Positions 20,855 to 33,890 of a stretch of 62,000 bases of DNA are shown here, in pieces. The stretch spans positions 227,501 to 289,500 of the forward strand of contig JACVTC010000028.1 in the NCBI GenBank assembly GCA_016946835.1. The letters are read 5' to 3'. Under the pieces are notes generated by a model. The model searched no databases and was not told the origin of the DNA. It saw nothing but the letters and a program-made list of their open reading frames with translations. This stretch comes from Neocallimastix lanati (nom. inval.). Lineage: Eukaryota; Neocallimastigomycota; Neocallimastigomycetes; Neocallimastigales; Neocallimastigaceae. The position numbers were made by a program, and so were the translations under genes. Position 1 is the first letter of the stretch. Each line of letters starts with the position of its first letter.

Positions 20855-23800
20855 ACCTTAATTCTTGGTCCCCTAGAAAACTAATGGCACAAGTTATTAG
20901 TAAGATCCCTTACTACAATGAAATTATTCCATATGTTAAAAAACTTTTTTCTCCAAGGTATGGCTCATACTTCATTATTAGGGTTAATAAATACAAAAAT
21001 GATCTCATCTTTTTCTATGTTTTAAATTTCTTAAGAGATGAAATTCCTGAAACAGCTAAAATTACCTGGTCCTTGTGTAATAAACTGAATCAAATGAACA
21101 AGTCGAGGAAATCTAAAAACATTGATGTTGAACTTAATCCTATGGCAAAAGATTTTTTCTCTAGCCATCTAAATTCAAATTCTTCTTTCTTTAATCTCTG
21201 TGTTAGTTGGAATATTAACGGTTGGAATACTGAAAAGCGAGATAGTATTTTGTATCTCAACTCTACTTTTAAACCTATATGTATCTGTCTACAAGAAACT
21301 GGAAAAAGTAAATATCTACCAAAAGATGTTTCATCACCTTTAATTCCATATTACAACTCAGTTTTCCTTAAAGCTAATCCTAAAACCCCTGGTATGAGAG
21401 GACTCTTTATTGGTGTTCATTCTTCGTGCTCTTTCTTCCAAGAACCGTTTTTATACAAATATATCATTTCAGTTAATATTACTTCTTTTTGGAATCAAAA
21501 ATGTACTATTGGTAATATCTACTTCCCTCAAAGCAAATGGAAGGAAGCAAGACTAGTTGCTTTTGATGAACTCTCTCAATGGTTACGTTTTCACAATAGA
21601 AAAAATGTTCCGGCTGTCCTAGTTGGTGACTTTAACATGTCATTAAAGAAGATCAAAACATACATTTCAAATAATTTTCCTAATTGGTATATTGCTCCTT
21701 TATATGGTAATCAATTTACATATGCTAAAGGTACTAGATCATCTTGCATTGATCATGTCATCTATAATGAGGCTTTGGCATCCCATATTAATAAAACCTC
21801 GGTTTGTACTTCGTTTTATGGTATTTCTGATCATAAACCTATTTTACTTTCTTGCAACAAAGTTCTCTCCGATGGTTTTATAAGGCCTACTAAAGTTTCT
21901 AAATGGTCAACTCATATTTGTAAAACAAAAAATTCAGATATTTTATCACATAATTATTTTTCAATCCTAGAAAATGACCTTGATTCTCATTACAATTCGC
22001 TTACGGCTGATGAAATGGTAGAAAAATTTATCAATACAGCAAATAATATCGGGAAAGATATTAAGGCTTTTATTCCAACAAATTTAAAGGGCTCTGCTTT
22101 TCATTGTCCTTATTACATTAAAAAACTATCTCATGAAAAACATATTGCATTTCGGAATATTAAGCCTTACTTTAATTGTGAAAATGTTGATAATTACCTT
22201 GAACAATTTAATAAATATGAAAAACTTTGCAAATTAATCAAGAAAACTAAGAGTAAATTTCGTTCTGCTAGATTTAAGGCTAATATAGTAAAAATAGGTA
22301 ATTATTTTTTGAATAAAGATTTCAAAAATGGTTGGAGATGTTTAAAGAAAATGGCTAAACCATCATATTCATCTACCTCCCTTACTTGCATTAAATCTAA
22401 GTTTGGTCAAGATATTATCTCTCCTTCAAAGCAATTAGATAGATGGGCTGAATATTATAAAGATCTTGCTTCGGATCCCTCAGGTCACAGCCTTAATCGT
22501 AATTACTGGAATCATGCTTTAAGGAATATTAGTCTTAGATCCACTACCTGGAATATAAATGGTCCTATTACGATTGAAGATATTAAAAAAACTATTTCAT
22601 CGATGAAAAATAACAAAGCACCCGGCCCCGATGGTATTCCGATTGAATTCTACAAAGCTCTTTTTTGTAACGAAGAATTACTAGAATCACATCCTGCTGC
22701 TGGAAAGTGTCTAAAATTGATATTTAATAAAATATGGAATTGGTCATTTCCTAAAAAATGGAACTCAGCTTCTATTGTATCAATTCCTAAGAAGGGTGAC
22801 CTATCAGATTGTAGTATTTATCGAGGTATTTCTCTCATTAACGTTGGACTAAAAATCATTTCAAAAATTATAACAGATAGAATATCTACTTACGCACTCT
22901 CACACAATTTCATTAGACCTGAACAATTTGGATTTCGCAACCGCGAAGAATGCATTAGTTTATTCATTTCCGTTAGAGAAATTTGTCAAAGAAGAAAATT
23001 CCAAGGAAAATTCACATATTTAGCTTTTTTAGATCTTAAAAAAGCTTATGATTCAGTTCCTATTTTTAACATTCTTACTAAATTATATCACTATGGAGTA
23101 CGCGGTAAATGTTTTGATTTTCTTTGTAATTTATATACTTCATCTAAAGCACGTGCTCGATTTGCTTCAATGTTATCAAATGAATTTCCTATTAAAAGAG
23201 GTGTTCGTCAAGGTTGTCCTTTATCTCCAATCTTATTCAATTTATTCATCAATGATATACTAAATGACTGTGAAAAGTATGGTGTTAATGTTGGAAGAAA
23301 AAAGTGTTGTGGTGGACTCTTTGCTGATGATGTTGTTCTCATTGCTCCAAGTGCAAAAAATTTAGAAAAATTATTAAAAAAGGTACATAAATGGGCTAAT
23401 TTAAATGAAATGACTTTTGGTATTGAAAAGTGTGCAACTATGGTTATAAAACCAATGAACTTCCAACCTCCTCCAAACTATAGTGATCCAACCTTCTATT
23501 TAGGAAAGAATGATATTCCTAAAGTTTCTAGTTATGTCTATCTTGGTATTCCTTTTTCAGATGATCTCCTACTAGAACACATTATATCTCACATGCATTT
23601 TAAAGTTAGAAAATCCCTTCTTTCATTTACACGTTTCTTTTCAAATAAACTTATTCCTATTGTATACAAGAAAAAAGTTCTTCAATCCTTTGTTATTAGT
23701 AAAGTAATTTATTATTCTCCTTTACTTGGTTCAAACAAATCTAGAACGGCTAGAATTCAAACATTAATTAATACTGGTCTATTTTGGTGTATCGGTTCCT

Positions 23801-25075
23801 TCTCTAAAAATGGTAAAACAAATACAGAAAACAATGACTATATTAGACATAATTCAACAATGAGTACTTATGCTTTATCTCGAGATCTAAGCATCCCTCC
23901 TATTGCTGGTATCTGCGCAGCCTTACAGATTAAATCATTTGCAAAATGGAGTAAATCAAACTGTATCATAAAGGATCTTATTAAATCTATTCCCAAAATG
24001 CCTTATTATTCCTGGACTAAAGAATCTAGAACACTATATAAAAAAATCAAAAAATATAAATGTGTAAAATATGACGATATTATAGAACGTTACTGGAAAT
24101 CAGTTTCCAGATTTCAAGGTATTAAAGGTCAAAACTACGATAGTAACAAGTTCTCAAACAATAAAGCTATAATAATGCTTAGCTTAAAATATCCCCAATT
24201 CAACTTAGGATTTTCGTGGATTATACGTTTACGCTGTGGTTATAAATACAATACTACTATTGCTATTAGAATGGGTAGAGTTTCAGAAGATTGTCCAAAG
24301 TCCTGCCCATGTTGTGGTGAAGGTAATCAATCTTTTGAACATTGGATTTTTAAATGCGATGCTCTTGCATCTTTTAGATGGAATTCTTTAAATTTCATCG
24401 ATGATCTCTATGTTTTATTCCTTAGGAAGATTAGAGCGTTTAATCCTCTTTCTTCCTATGACTCTATTTCTGATTTTGAAGATTATATCAATCATTATAT
24501 ATACTTGTTCCTTCTTGGTGGGACTTTAGTTTTAAATGAACTACATTTCGATAGTGGGGAACAGAGACATTTAAATGAACTACTTTTCAAAGGTTCATCT
24601 GAGTCACCTGTTCCAAAAATTGTGGGCTTGGCGGAATTCTTAACAAATGCAATACCTATCATAAGTAGTTCGTTTGAGCTATTATTTGATAGGTATTGCA
24701 AAATATCAAACTTAACCAAGAGCGTCGACGTCGTACTGATAAGGCATAATGAAAATACAGGATTATCATCTATTACTACGAAGGGTGATTCTCGCCCTAG
24801 TAGCTCAATAAATGATGAATCCGGGGAGAGTTTAGTGGACACCACACTATCTATTTTAAGGATGTTACTTCTAAATTTTATTTCTTTTTTATTTGATAGG
24901 AAGGGTAAAATTCCCGCATAGTACAACTTGCCGAAATACATAGTATTTTCGAGCTTTTTTATTTTTTATTTTTTATTTTTAATTTTTTATTTTTAATTTC
25001 TAATGTACTTTTCACCTATATGTATTTTTTAAAATAAAATTTAATAAAGTTTTTGGAAGTGTATTCTCTTCCCTG

Positions 25076-25111
<36 letters not shown>
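20852..25111 (+). mobile_element. Non-LTR retrotransposon (LINE), element B, slightly 5'-truncated, inserted at the tail of element A
   Basis: Begins immediately after the poly(A) of element A, already inside the reading frame (codons DLNSWSPRKL precede the first ATG at 20884), so it lost its 5' UTR and the first codons on insertion. It ends with a 3' UTR, the terminal motif TTCCCTGTCTAAA and about 32 A residues (25080-25111). The head-to-tail order fits insertion primed at an A/T tract. Confidence 0.9.
20884..24921 (+). CDS. LINE ORF: APE endonuclease, reverse transcriptase, zinc knuckle (element B)
   Basis: 1345 residues from the first ATG; the frame is open from 20853. It keeps the second half of the RRM-like region (SYFIIRVNKY ... 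ITWSL), the endonuclease (NLCVSWNINGWN, CLQETGK, VGDFNMS, SCIDHVI, SDHKP), the reverse transcriptase (NNKAPGPDGIPIEFY, IVSIPKKGDLSDC, FLDLKKAYDSVP, GVRQGCPLSPILFN, FADD near residue 812) and the knuckle CPCCGEGNQSFEHWIFKC near 1140. It is clearly homologous to element A along its length but well diverged in sequence, so they are separate families rather than a recent duplication. No disabling change is visible in the catalytic motifs. The missing N terminus probably prevents fully normal activity. Confidence 0.95.
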   Translation: MAQVISKIPYYNEIIPYVKKLFSPRYGSYFIIRVNKYKNDLIFFYVLNFLRDEIPETAKITWSLCNKLNQMNKSRKSKNIDVELNPMAKDFFSSHLNSNSSFFNLCVSWNINGWNTEKRDSILYLNSTFKPICICLQETGKSKYLPKDVSSPLIPYYNSVFLKANPKTPGMRGLFIGVHSSCSFFQEPFLYKYIISVNITSFWNQKCTIGNIYFPQSKWKEARLVAFDELSQWLRFHNRKNVPAVLVGDFNMSLKKIKTYISNNFPNWYIAPLYGNQFTYAKGTRSSCIDHVIYNEALASHINKTSVCTSFYGISDHKPILLSCNKVLSDGFIRPTKVSKWSTHICKTKNSDILSHNYFSILENDLDSHYNSLTADEMVEKFINTANNIGKDIKAFIPTNLKGSAFHCPYYIKKLSHEKHIAFRNIKPYFNCENVDNYLEQFNKYEKLCKLIKKTKSKFRSARFKANIVKIGNYFLNKDFKNGWRCLKKMAKPSYSSTSLTCIKSKFGQDIISPSKQLDRWAEYYKDLASDPSGHSLNRNYWNHALRNISLRSTTWNINGPITIEDIKKTISSMKNNKAPGPDGIPIEFYKALFCNEELLESHPAAGKCLKLIFNKIWNWSFPKKWNSASIVSIPKKGDLSDCSIYRGISLINVGLKIISKIITDRISTYALSHNFIRPEQFGFRNREECISLFISVREICQRRKFQGKFTYLAFLDLKKAYDSVPIFNILTKLYHYGVRGKCFDFLCNLYTSSKARARFASMLSNEFPIKRGVRQGCPLSPILFNLFINDILNDCEKYGVNVGRKKCCGGLFADDVVLIAPSAKNLEKLLKKVHKWANLNEMTFGIEKCATMVIKPMNFQPPPNYSDPTFYLGKNDIPKVSSYVYLGIPFSDDLLLEHIISHMHFKVRKSLLSFTRFFSNKLIPIVYKKKVLQSFVISKVIYYSPLLGSNKSRTARIQTLINTGLFWCIGSFSKNGKTNTENNDYIRHNSTMSTYALSRDLSIPPIAGICAALQIKSFAKWSKSNCIIKDLIKSIPKMPYYSWTKESRTLYKKIKKYKCVKYDDIIERYWKSVSRFQGIKGQNYDSNKFSNNKAIIMLSLKYPQFNLGFSWIIRLRCGYKYNTTIAIRMGRVSEDCPKSCPCCGEGNQSFEHWIFKCDALASFRWNSLNFIDDLYVLFLRKIRAFNPLSSYDSISDFEDYINHYIYLFLLGGTLVLNELHFDSGEQRHLNELLFKGSSESPVPKIVGLAEFLTNAIPIISSSFELLFDRYCKISNLTKSVDVVLIRHNENTGLSSITTKGDSRPSSSINDESGESLVDTTLSILRMLLLNFISFLFDRKGKIPA

Positions 25112-25112
<1 letters not shown>

Positions 25113-26126
25113 ATATACTTTTATTTAATTTATTTTTATAAATCAATAATGAAGATAATATAAATTATTCCATATATAAATTTACAATGTCATGAAAGAG
25201 CGTATTAACTATTCTTTAGTCTTAAAAATATATATATAAATATATAATTTAAAAAGTAAAACTTGAAAAAGGATTAACCATTTTTTTTTGAGGGGTCACT
25301 ATAACTATTATGAACAAGAAAAAAAAAAATATATATATATATATATTTATCTATATTTTATTATGAATAAATTTATAAGGATGAATAGTTTTTTTTTTTT
25401 TTTTTTAAATATATCTATTTTTTTCTTTTCTTTAAATAAAAATATTCTTTAGAATCATAGCAATTATATAAATTTATAGGATTGGTAAAATAATTTTGAA
25501 AATGATTACAATTCAACCGATTTCTTAATATAAGAACTATATTAAGTATTAAATTTCTATCATGAATTAAACTTTTTTTTTTTTTTTTTTTTTTAACTTC
25601 TTTTGTTCAATAAAAAAAATATTTTATAATTCACATATATAAATAAATTAAATATATATATATATTTTCATACTTAGAGGTTAAACCTCAGTCCTATTCT
25701 AATTTTGATTAAAAAAAAAAAAAAATAGAAAATTAGTTTAAACCATGTTATTAAATTTTTTCATTATGTATTTTTTCATTCTTGATACAAACAAAATGAT
25801 TGTATGAAAAAATTTTTTTTTCGATTTTTATTATGAATCATTATTCTAATGAAAGGATTATGACATATTGATATAAATATAGAATATATCCATTGAAACA
25901 AATTTTAAATAATATTAAAAAATCATTCTTACCATATCTTGTTAAAAATTAATATATAAGTATATACTTTATCTCTTTATACTATTATTCTTAGATTCAT
26001 GTATTTAATTTTATTTAAATGTTTTAAATTATATCACTATGTATTATTTTCTAAATATTACATTAGAATTGATATACTCATGAAAATTTTGAGTTTTAAG
26101 TTTTGTTATGTAATATATAAATATGT

Positions 26127-26158
<32 letters not shown>

Positions 26159-26490
26159 GTTATTTTTGTATAAAATAATTAAAAACAATCTCTATATATA
26201 AATTTTTTAAAAAATGTCAAAAAAAAAAAAAAAAAAAAACTTATAATAATTTATAATAAGAACTAAAAAAAACATGAAAGTTGATTAATTAAAAAATTAT
26301 AAAGTATTAAAATATTATAATATAGGATATATCAATGAAAAAGATATCTAATATAATAATATAAAATATATCAATGTAAAACAGATATCTATTAAATATT
26401 TAAATATATATATATTTATTAATTAAGGTGTGCAGTTAAAAATAATAATTTCTACCATATTCTCTCAAAGCTTATGCCTTAAAAGCCAGG
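25112..26490. other. AT-rich intergenic sequence between LINE copies
   Basis: No gene recognised. T tracts occur near 25390-25406 and 25569-25594, (AT)n near 26119-26158 and an A tract near 26219-26239. A duplicated segment around 26320-26400 (two copies of a unit with ATATATCAATG near 26330 and 26370) is noted. Confidence 0.45.
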
Positions 26491-26494
26491 ATAA

Positions 26495-28835
26495 ATCCTG
26501 GAACGGTCTATTAAGGAAAATCCTCGATAAAATTTTACCGATGTTCTTGTTATTATGGAACATCTATTGACAACACAAGGTTGATTTTTATCCATGGTAT
26601 ACACTCATGAATTAATGCTAAAATGAAGAAATTTATTCACATTTAATGCAAAAAATTCAAGGATAATATTTTGTTATTGAAAAGAAATGCTAAACTCAAT
26701 GATAGTTTCTTCAGGATTAATGTATACTCTCAAAAATTCAACACCGCAAAATTTATAAAAGTATTTGAAAAAGCAATAACAGGTGTTAAAAATTTCATAT
26801 TGTAGATGCTCCAAATGGAGTCATAAGGTTTCTTTTCAACATTTAAAACAAAATTTATTATCTAATAACGCATCTAATAATACAAATTCCGCAAATCTCA
26901 GTTCTACTAATTTAGTAATCACGATCTCAATGCTCCCAATTTACCTAACCTTAATTCTCAAAATCCAATTTCACATTCTAACACAGAAAAGTTTTCTTTT
27001 TGTCTTAGTTGGAATACCAATGGTTGGAATTTTGTGAAAAGAGATAGTATTGAGTACTTCAAAGCGATTTTTAAACCATTATTCTTATGTTTTTAGGAAA
27101 CAGGTAATGATATCAATGATGCTAGAAATCCATGTAAAGTAACACTTCCCAACTATAAGTATTTCCAGAACAGAATGGATTCAAATACACCAGGTTGCAG
27201 AGATTTATATCTTGGGTATCATGTTTCATGTCAAACAGTACTTGAAGATAATTATTATACTCATTTTGTTTTTTTAATAACATATACTCTATGGAATCAC
27301 ACCAAGTGTTCTGTAAGTAATGTCTATATTCCCTCTAAGAAACATTCACTACAAATCTAATATGCATTCTCTGAAGTTTTCATATGGCTTCAGAATCATA
27401 CTAATCATCCGTCTATTCTTCTCGGAGAATTTAACGTAAGCACCTTTGATTTACAAGATAAATTAACCAACAGTAACGTTGATAACTGGTTTATTCTTCC
27501 AATTAATGGTTTACCTATTTCATGGACCAGAGAGACGAAAATTTGAAAATAAAGATATTTACCTTGGGACCTTTAAAAAAACGTATGACTCAGTTCCTAT
27601 ATATAATGTATTAATGAAAATTCATTACTTAGGTAAGCTCTATAAATTTATTGAAAATTTATACAGTTGATGGACAATTATCGAAATCATTTAGTATAAA
27701 GAAAGGTGTTTGTCAAGGTTGTCCCCTCTCATCAATTTTATTTAACTTGTTTATTAATGTCATTTTTTAATAAATGTGATAAATATGAAATCTCTATTGG
27801 TGATAAATGTTGCTGTGAAGGTCTTTTTGCAGATAATATTTAGTTATGTGCTCTAACATGATTCTCAACTTAATAAATTGTTAAAATTAGCTAGTAAGTG
27901 GGCCAGAAATAATGAAATCCAATTTGATATTAATAAATGTACAAGTTTAGTAATACGAGGGGAAGTTTTTAAATTTCTTAATAATAGTAACCCTACCTTT
28001 TTATCTTTTAAGTCAAGAGTTACCTAAAACTAAATTGCTATATCTACTTAGGTGTACAGTGTTCAAATGATTTATATTTGAAGATGATTATACAGAGAAT
28101 GAATAATAATGTTAGAAAAACACTTTATTCCATTAAAAGAATTCCTTAAAAATCCTCATATTCCTATCCCTTATAAAAAGAATGTTATTTTCAGCTATGG
28201 TAATTGGGCAAGTTTTGTACTATACACCTATACTTGAATCAAACAACAAACAAAGAAAGAACGAGAAGTACACAGACACTGGTTAATTCAGAATTCTACT
28301 GGATTGAAGGATTTCCTAATGGGAATAGCTTTACATCCCTTTATTGTTTTTTCCAAAGAACTTAACATTCTCCTAAAGTGTTTTAAAAAATGGAAAAACT
28401 CGAAATGTGTTATCTCTGATTTACTTTGAGATATATATAACGTTGTAGACGTCATGCATAGGATAAAGAAAGTAAAAATTTTAGCCCAACAAATTAGATA
28501 AATTTCCATCAAAAAAAGCAATTGTAAACTTTTACTGGGATGGAGATATGCCAGGAAAATTAATTCAGGTTAAGGCTTATAAGAAAAATGAATTTAAGAA
28601 AACAGGAGACTACTTAAAGCTCAACTGTCAGTATTCTGAATTTAGAATTAGTTTCCTATGAGTTTTTCATGGCAGATGTGGATATAAATTCGATGCTCGT
28701 GTTGCCAGAGCTGCTAAATAGAACAAAAGACGACTGTCAAGAACGGTGTTCTTGTTGTTATTGAAAAAAAATAGTAATCCTCGATTAGAGCATTGGTTTT
28801 CTAAATGATATCTTTTCCATGAATAACTCTTTTCC
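26495..28835 (+). pseudogene. Decayed LINE copy with internal deletion
   Basis: Recognisable LINE blocks appear in order but in shifting frames with stops. N-terminal RRM-like part: RLIFIHGIHS near 26580 and FFRINVYSQ near 26710. Endonuclease: CLSWNTNGWNFVKRD near 27000, IFKPLFLCF-stop-ETGND near 27070 and SVSNVYIPSKKHS near 27320. Then a jump near 27540 straight to reverse transcriptase (TYDSVPIYNVLMKIHYLG near 27580, VCQGCPLSSILFN near 27710). The FADD site survives only as FADN, and the C-terminal knuckle (CQERCSCC ... LEHWFSKW) ends near 28810. About 1.2 kb covering the end of the endonuclease and the start of the reverse transcriptase is deleted. No tail motif or poly(A) remains. Confidence 0.88.
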
Positions 28836-29202
28836 TGTAACATTTTGTTAAATATTTAATATACATATTTTTTAATCATTTTTTTTTTGTGCGGTGATAA
28901 CCAATTTTATTTAACTACATTAAATCATATAATTTTAATTTTTATTTTCTAAATATTAAATTAAAATTGATGTTGTCATTATGTATTTTTTTAATTTTTA
29001 TTAAGTAAAATAATTATATTATATTATATAAATTCTTTTAATTTATCTAAAGAAATAGTAGTTTATTATTGGACATAATTTTTCTACTTCTTAATATGTA
29101 AATCCGAAGAAATCAAAATATTTTATCACCAAAGATAACTATTCCATGATTGAACTTATTTCATCCGTAACTAAGAGAGAAATTCACAAACAAACAAACA
29201 AA

Positions 29203-29247
<45 letters not shown>

Positions 29248-29329
29248 AATCTTATATTATATAGGCAATTTCATCTCTTTTTAATTTATTCATTATATAT
29301 AAATGTAATTTTTTTTCCCTTCTGAGTGG

Positions 29330-29545
29330 GAGGTTATAAAAAGTATCTTCCACTAATGATGGTCATGATTCTTTACGTCTTATTTCCATTTCCATTTCTA
29401 TGGATCTAGTGATCATAACTTTATCTTTAGACTTCTTAATTTCCGCCTCTCTTTTAACTAATTCATAATCCTTAAAATATTTGATTTTATCAGTTTCCAT
29501 TTCATCCTATGAATGAATACTTTGATCCGTGACCCTGACGTCCAT
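29330..29545 (-). pseudogene. Decayed fragment of an unidentified coding sequence
   Basis: On the minus strand a frame reads roughly MDVRVTDQSIHS-stop-DEMETDKIKYF, then KDYELVKREAEIKKSKDKVM and ITRSIEMEMEIRRKES-stop. The codon composition and higher G+C differ from the surrounding noncoding AT sequence, and the acidic/basic alternation looks like a helical or coiled-coil protein. Two in-frame stops and the absence of neighbouring exons suggest a relic. The family is not recognised. Confidence 0.4.
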
Positions 29546-30143
29546 AATAAAAATAAAAAGCTCCATAGGGTGATTAACTTGAATCTTTCTCCCCCATCCC
29601 CACTAGGAATAATAAACCAATTGAATTAATAGCGGTATACTATATTAAATACTATCATTCAAAAAAAAAAAAAAATAATAATAAAAATTAAAATAGATAT
29701 AAAAAATATAATAAAATAAAACAATGAACATAAAAATAAAAAAAGAATTATAATACTAAAATATATATATATATTTGAAAAATGAGAAGAGAGGAGACAC
29801 CATTTAAAAGAAAAAAGACTCTTTTTATTTTTATTTTTATTTTTTATATATATATATTAACTAATAAGCAAAATTTTATAAAAAATTAATTTCTCCATAA
29901 TTCAGTTTTAATATTATTAATAAAGTTTTTTATTTTTTATTTTTTATATTTTATTTCATTTTAAAATAATCCATGATATATACAAAATCACTAGAATTTT
30001 AAGTTTAATGGAATAAAGTTTTTTTTTTTTTTTTTAAAAAAAAATAAGAATCTATAATTATTTATTTATTTATTTATTTATTTTCTTGCATTCTATTAAC
30101 ATTTTTATTCATTAGCTTTGTTTAATGAACTAAGGTTCATTTC

Positions 30144-30179
<36 letters not shown>

Positions 30180-30395
30180 AAGAATATAAAAATATTTATG
30201 TTATCTAAAGTCATAATATTTTAATAATCAAAATTTTATTGCAATTATCCATTATATATATTTTAACTCAAGTAAAAACTTCAAACCATATATCTTCCAA
30301 TTTAATTAAACTAACAAATATATGAATACACATATATATATTTACAATGATTAAAAATCTTATTATTCTGTTAATTATTAATTAGTATTATAATA

Positions 30396-30500
30396 AATAA
30401 TAAATAATAAATAATAAATAATAAATAAATAATAATCAATCAATAAATAATTTATAAATAAATAAATAAATAATTTATAAATAAATAAATAAATAAATAA

Positions 30501-30552
<52 letters not shown>

Positions 30553-30602
30553 AAATAAGTAATAAATAAATAAATAAATGGTAAATAAATAAATAAATAA
30601 TT
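30396..30602. repeat. (AAAT)n / (AAT)n tandem array
   Basis: About 200 bases of mixed AAAT and AAT units with short interruptions in intergenic DNA. Confidence 0.9.
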
Positions 30603-31363
30603 GATTAATTAATAAAACTATTTTAATGATCTATCATCCAACTTTAATATTATATTTAAATTAAAAAAATATAAATGTGCATTTTGAAATATAATATTTA
30701 ATATAGTTAATTATTTCATATATATTACATTCATATATTATAAATATAATAAAAAATTCAATTTTTTTTTAATTTAAAAAGAAATTAATTTCCCATTTTT
30801 AATAATTTTATTATTTATTTATAAAATAAAAAAAAAAAGATATAAAAGAATTTTTTTTTATAATTTTTAAAGTTTGCAATCTCGGTATTTTATTCCTCAA
30901 TTTATTATGTGATTGGATACTTTTTTTATTCCTCATTTATTTATCTTATGTCTTTATATATTTAAAAATTTTTTATTATTTATGATTATTTATTTATTAT
31001 TCATTTATATTTGAAATAGATAAATACTATTTATTTATTTATTTACTATTTATTTATATATTAAATTAATTTTCTTTTTTTTTTTTTTGTAATAATAATC
31101 ATCATCATCATTAACCAAGTTGATTTGAACTTTTTAACTGTTTTCAATATATAACATTTCCTTTTCCTTAAATTCAATATCAATAGAAAATAAGAGAAAT
31201 AAGAGAAATAAAGTAATTTAAAAAAGATAAAAAGTATTTCCATACCTTTTATTATTGCTTTTTAAAGATATTAAATATATAAAATTAGAAAAAAAAAATA
31301 AGAATAAGAGATATAATTTTTCGTACTGGATTTAATAATTATACTTAGTACATAACTAATAAT

Positions 31364-31504
<141 letters not shown>

Positions 31505-32161
31505 TAATAGATAATAATTAATAATAGTAATGAATAAATAACTATTATGAACTATTAATTATTCAGGTATTTATTTATTTATTCATTTATTTGTCTATCC
31601 ATTTATTTATTTATTAATTTACATAAAAATTTTATATTAATAATTAAAGTTTTAACTAAAACGGAAACAAAAAAAAAAAAATGTTTTTTTACTTTAATTT
31701 TAAATTTTTATTTTTATTTTAATTTTATTTTATTTTTCTTTATATATATATTTTTTATGTCTTTAATTTTTTGTAATATTTCCAATTAACATGAAAAAAT
31801 ATATTTTTTTACTATTTTAAAATAAAAAAAAAAAAAAGAAGAAAAAACTATTGTATAATAGTTATTATTAATAAAAATATATAAAAATATATAATAATAT
31901 ATAAAAAAATAAATATCAAAAAAAAAAAAAAAAAAGAAAAAGAAAAAAAGGATTTAAAAAAATAAAAAAATTAAATATAATAAAATAACACTTTATTCTA
32001 AAAATTTCCACAAATTTAATCATTATAATAAAAAAAAAAAAAAAAAAAAGAAAGAAAGGAAACTTTTAATTAAATTATTTATTTTTATATAAATTATAAA
32101 AAAAATAACATATATATATATATAATAATAATATATAATAAATAAATAAAAAAAAAAAAAA

Positions 32162-33217
32162 ATGAGTGAAAAAATGAAAGACCCAGAGAATGATAATATT
32201 TATGTTATAGATAATGTGGATGAATATTCACCTACAACAAGTAAAAAATTAGAAAAAATCAATGATAACGATTATGAAACGTTTGATAACTCTAATTCCA
32301 ATTTAGAACAACAACCATTATTAGATAGTTATATAGGTTTACCTTCTTTTGGTCATGTTCATTACAGGTAAAAAAAAAAAAAAAAAAAATTTAAAAAAAA
32401 AAAAAAATTATATTTAAAGCTATATAAATTAACTTAAAGTATAAAAAAAAAAATTTTTTTTTATAAATTTTGTAATTTAATTTGAAATCTTAATTTTAAA
32501 TTTTTCATTAAAAAAAAAAAAAAGATAATATATATACAATTAAATAATAAAAATATTAATAATTAAAAATATTTTGAAGTATTATCTTTTGTTTTTTATG
32601 AAAAAATAATTGTAATAAAAAGGGAATTATAATTAAATTAAAATTGTGTATTATTATAGTTTATATATAATAATTAGAATTACGAATATCAATATAAAAT
32701 ATATACATATATATTTGAAAATATAATATATTATTATAAATAAAATTGTAGGATAAACTAATTTTTATTTTTTTTTATATATGTACTTACTATTAAATAT
32801 ATATATATATATATTTAAAACAAAATATTATTCACATATATAAATTATATTAAAAAATATAATAATGTAACTCTCTGTAACTATTTATATAACTTATATA
32901 ACTATGTATCTATGCTGTATATAAAGTCAAAGAGCACCATGGTTAAGAGCAGCAGTTCTTGGTTTAAATGATGGACTTGTTTCTACTTCTTCAACCATGC
33001 TTGGTGTAGGTGGTGGTAGTAGTGAAAGTAGTGCTATGTTTATAGCAGGTGTAGCAGCTTTAGTTGCTGGTTCCCTATCAATGGCATGTGGTAAGGAAAA
33101 AAAAATAATTTAAATTTTATTATTTTATTATTATTATTATAATTATTATTATTTTTCTTTTCTTTTCTTTTCCCATTATCTTTTCTCTTTTTTTTTTTTT
33201 TTTTTTTTTTATAATTA

Positions 33218-33248
<31 letters not shown>

Positions 33249-33847
33249 TAAATATACTATATAAGAGACAAATTTTTTTTTTCTTTTTAATATTTTTATG
33301 TTATTTTTAATTTTTTTGTTTATATTTTTATTTTTATTTCCGTAAACATTTTTTTTTTGGTTTTTGGTTTTTGGTTTTAATATATACATTTTTTAAAAAA
33401 AAAACTCTAAAAATATTTAAAAATAAATTGTGGGGTTACTTTAATAATAAAAGCTTTTTTTTTTTTTTTTTTTTAAAAAAAAAATAAAACGGAAACTTGA
33501 AATATATATATATTAAATCATTAAATCATATTAAATATTAAAAAAAAAAAATTTTTTTTTATATTATATATTCATCAATTAAAAGGCGAATACGTTTCTG
33601 TATCTTCACAAAAAGATGCTGAACAAGCAGATTTAGACAAAGAACGTGAAGAACATCTTAAAGGTCCTTTAGTAAGTGATTAGATATTATAATAATAATA
33701 ATAATAAACATCTTTATTAATATTTAATCTATTAATATTGTAATATAATTATTATATAATAAATCTAATTTAATCTTAATTTTTTTTCCCTATTGATATT
33801 ATTTATTTTTGTTATTATAATTGTTATAAATATATATATATATTTTC

Positions 33848-33890
<43 letters not shown>

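Noticed and set aside
24495-24941. 148-residue minus-strand frame
   Set aside because: Antisense shadow of the conserved C terminus of the element B ORF.
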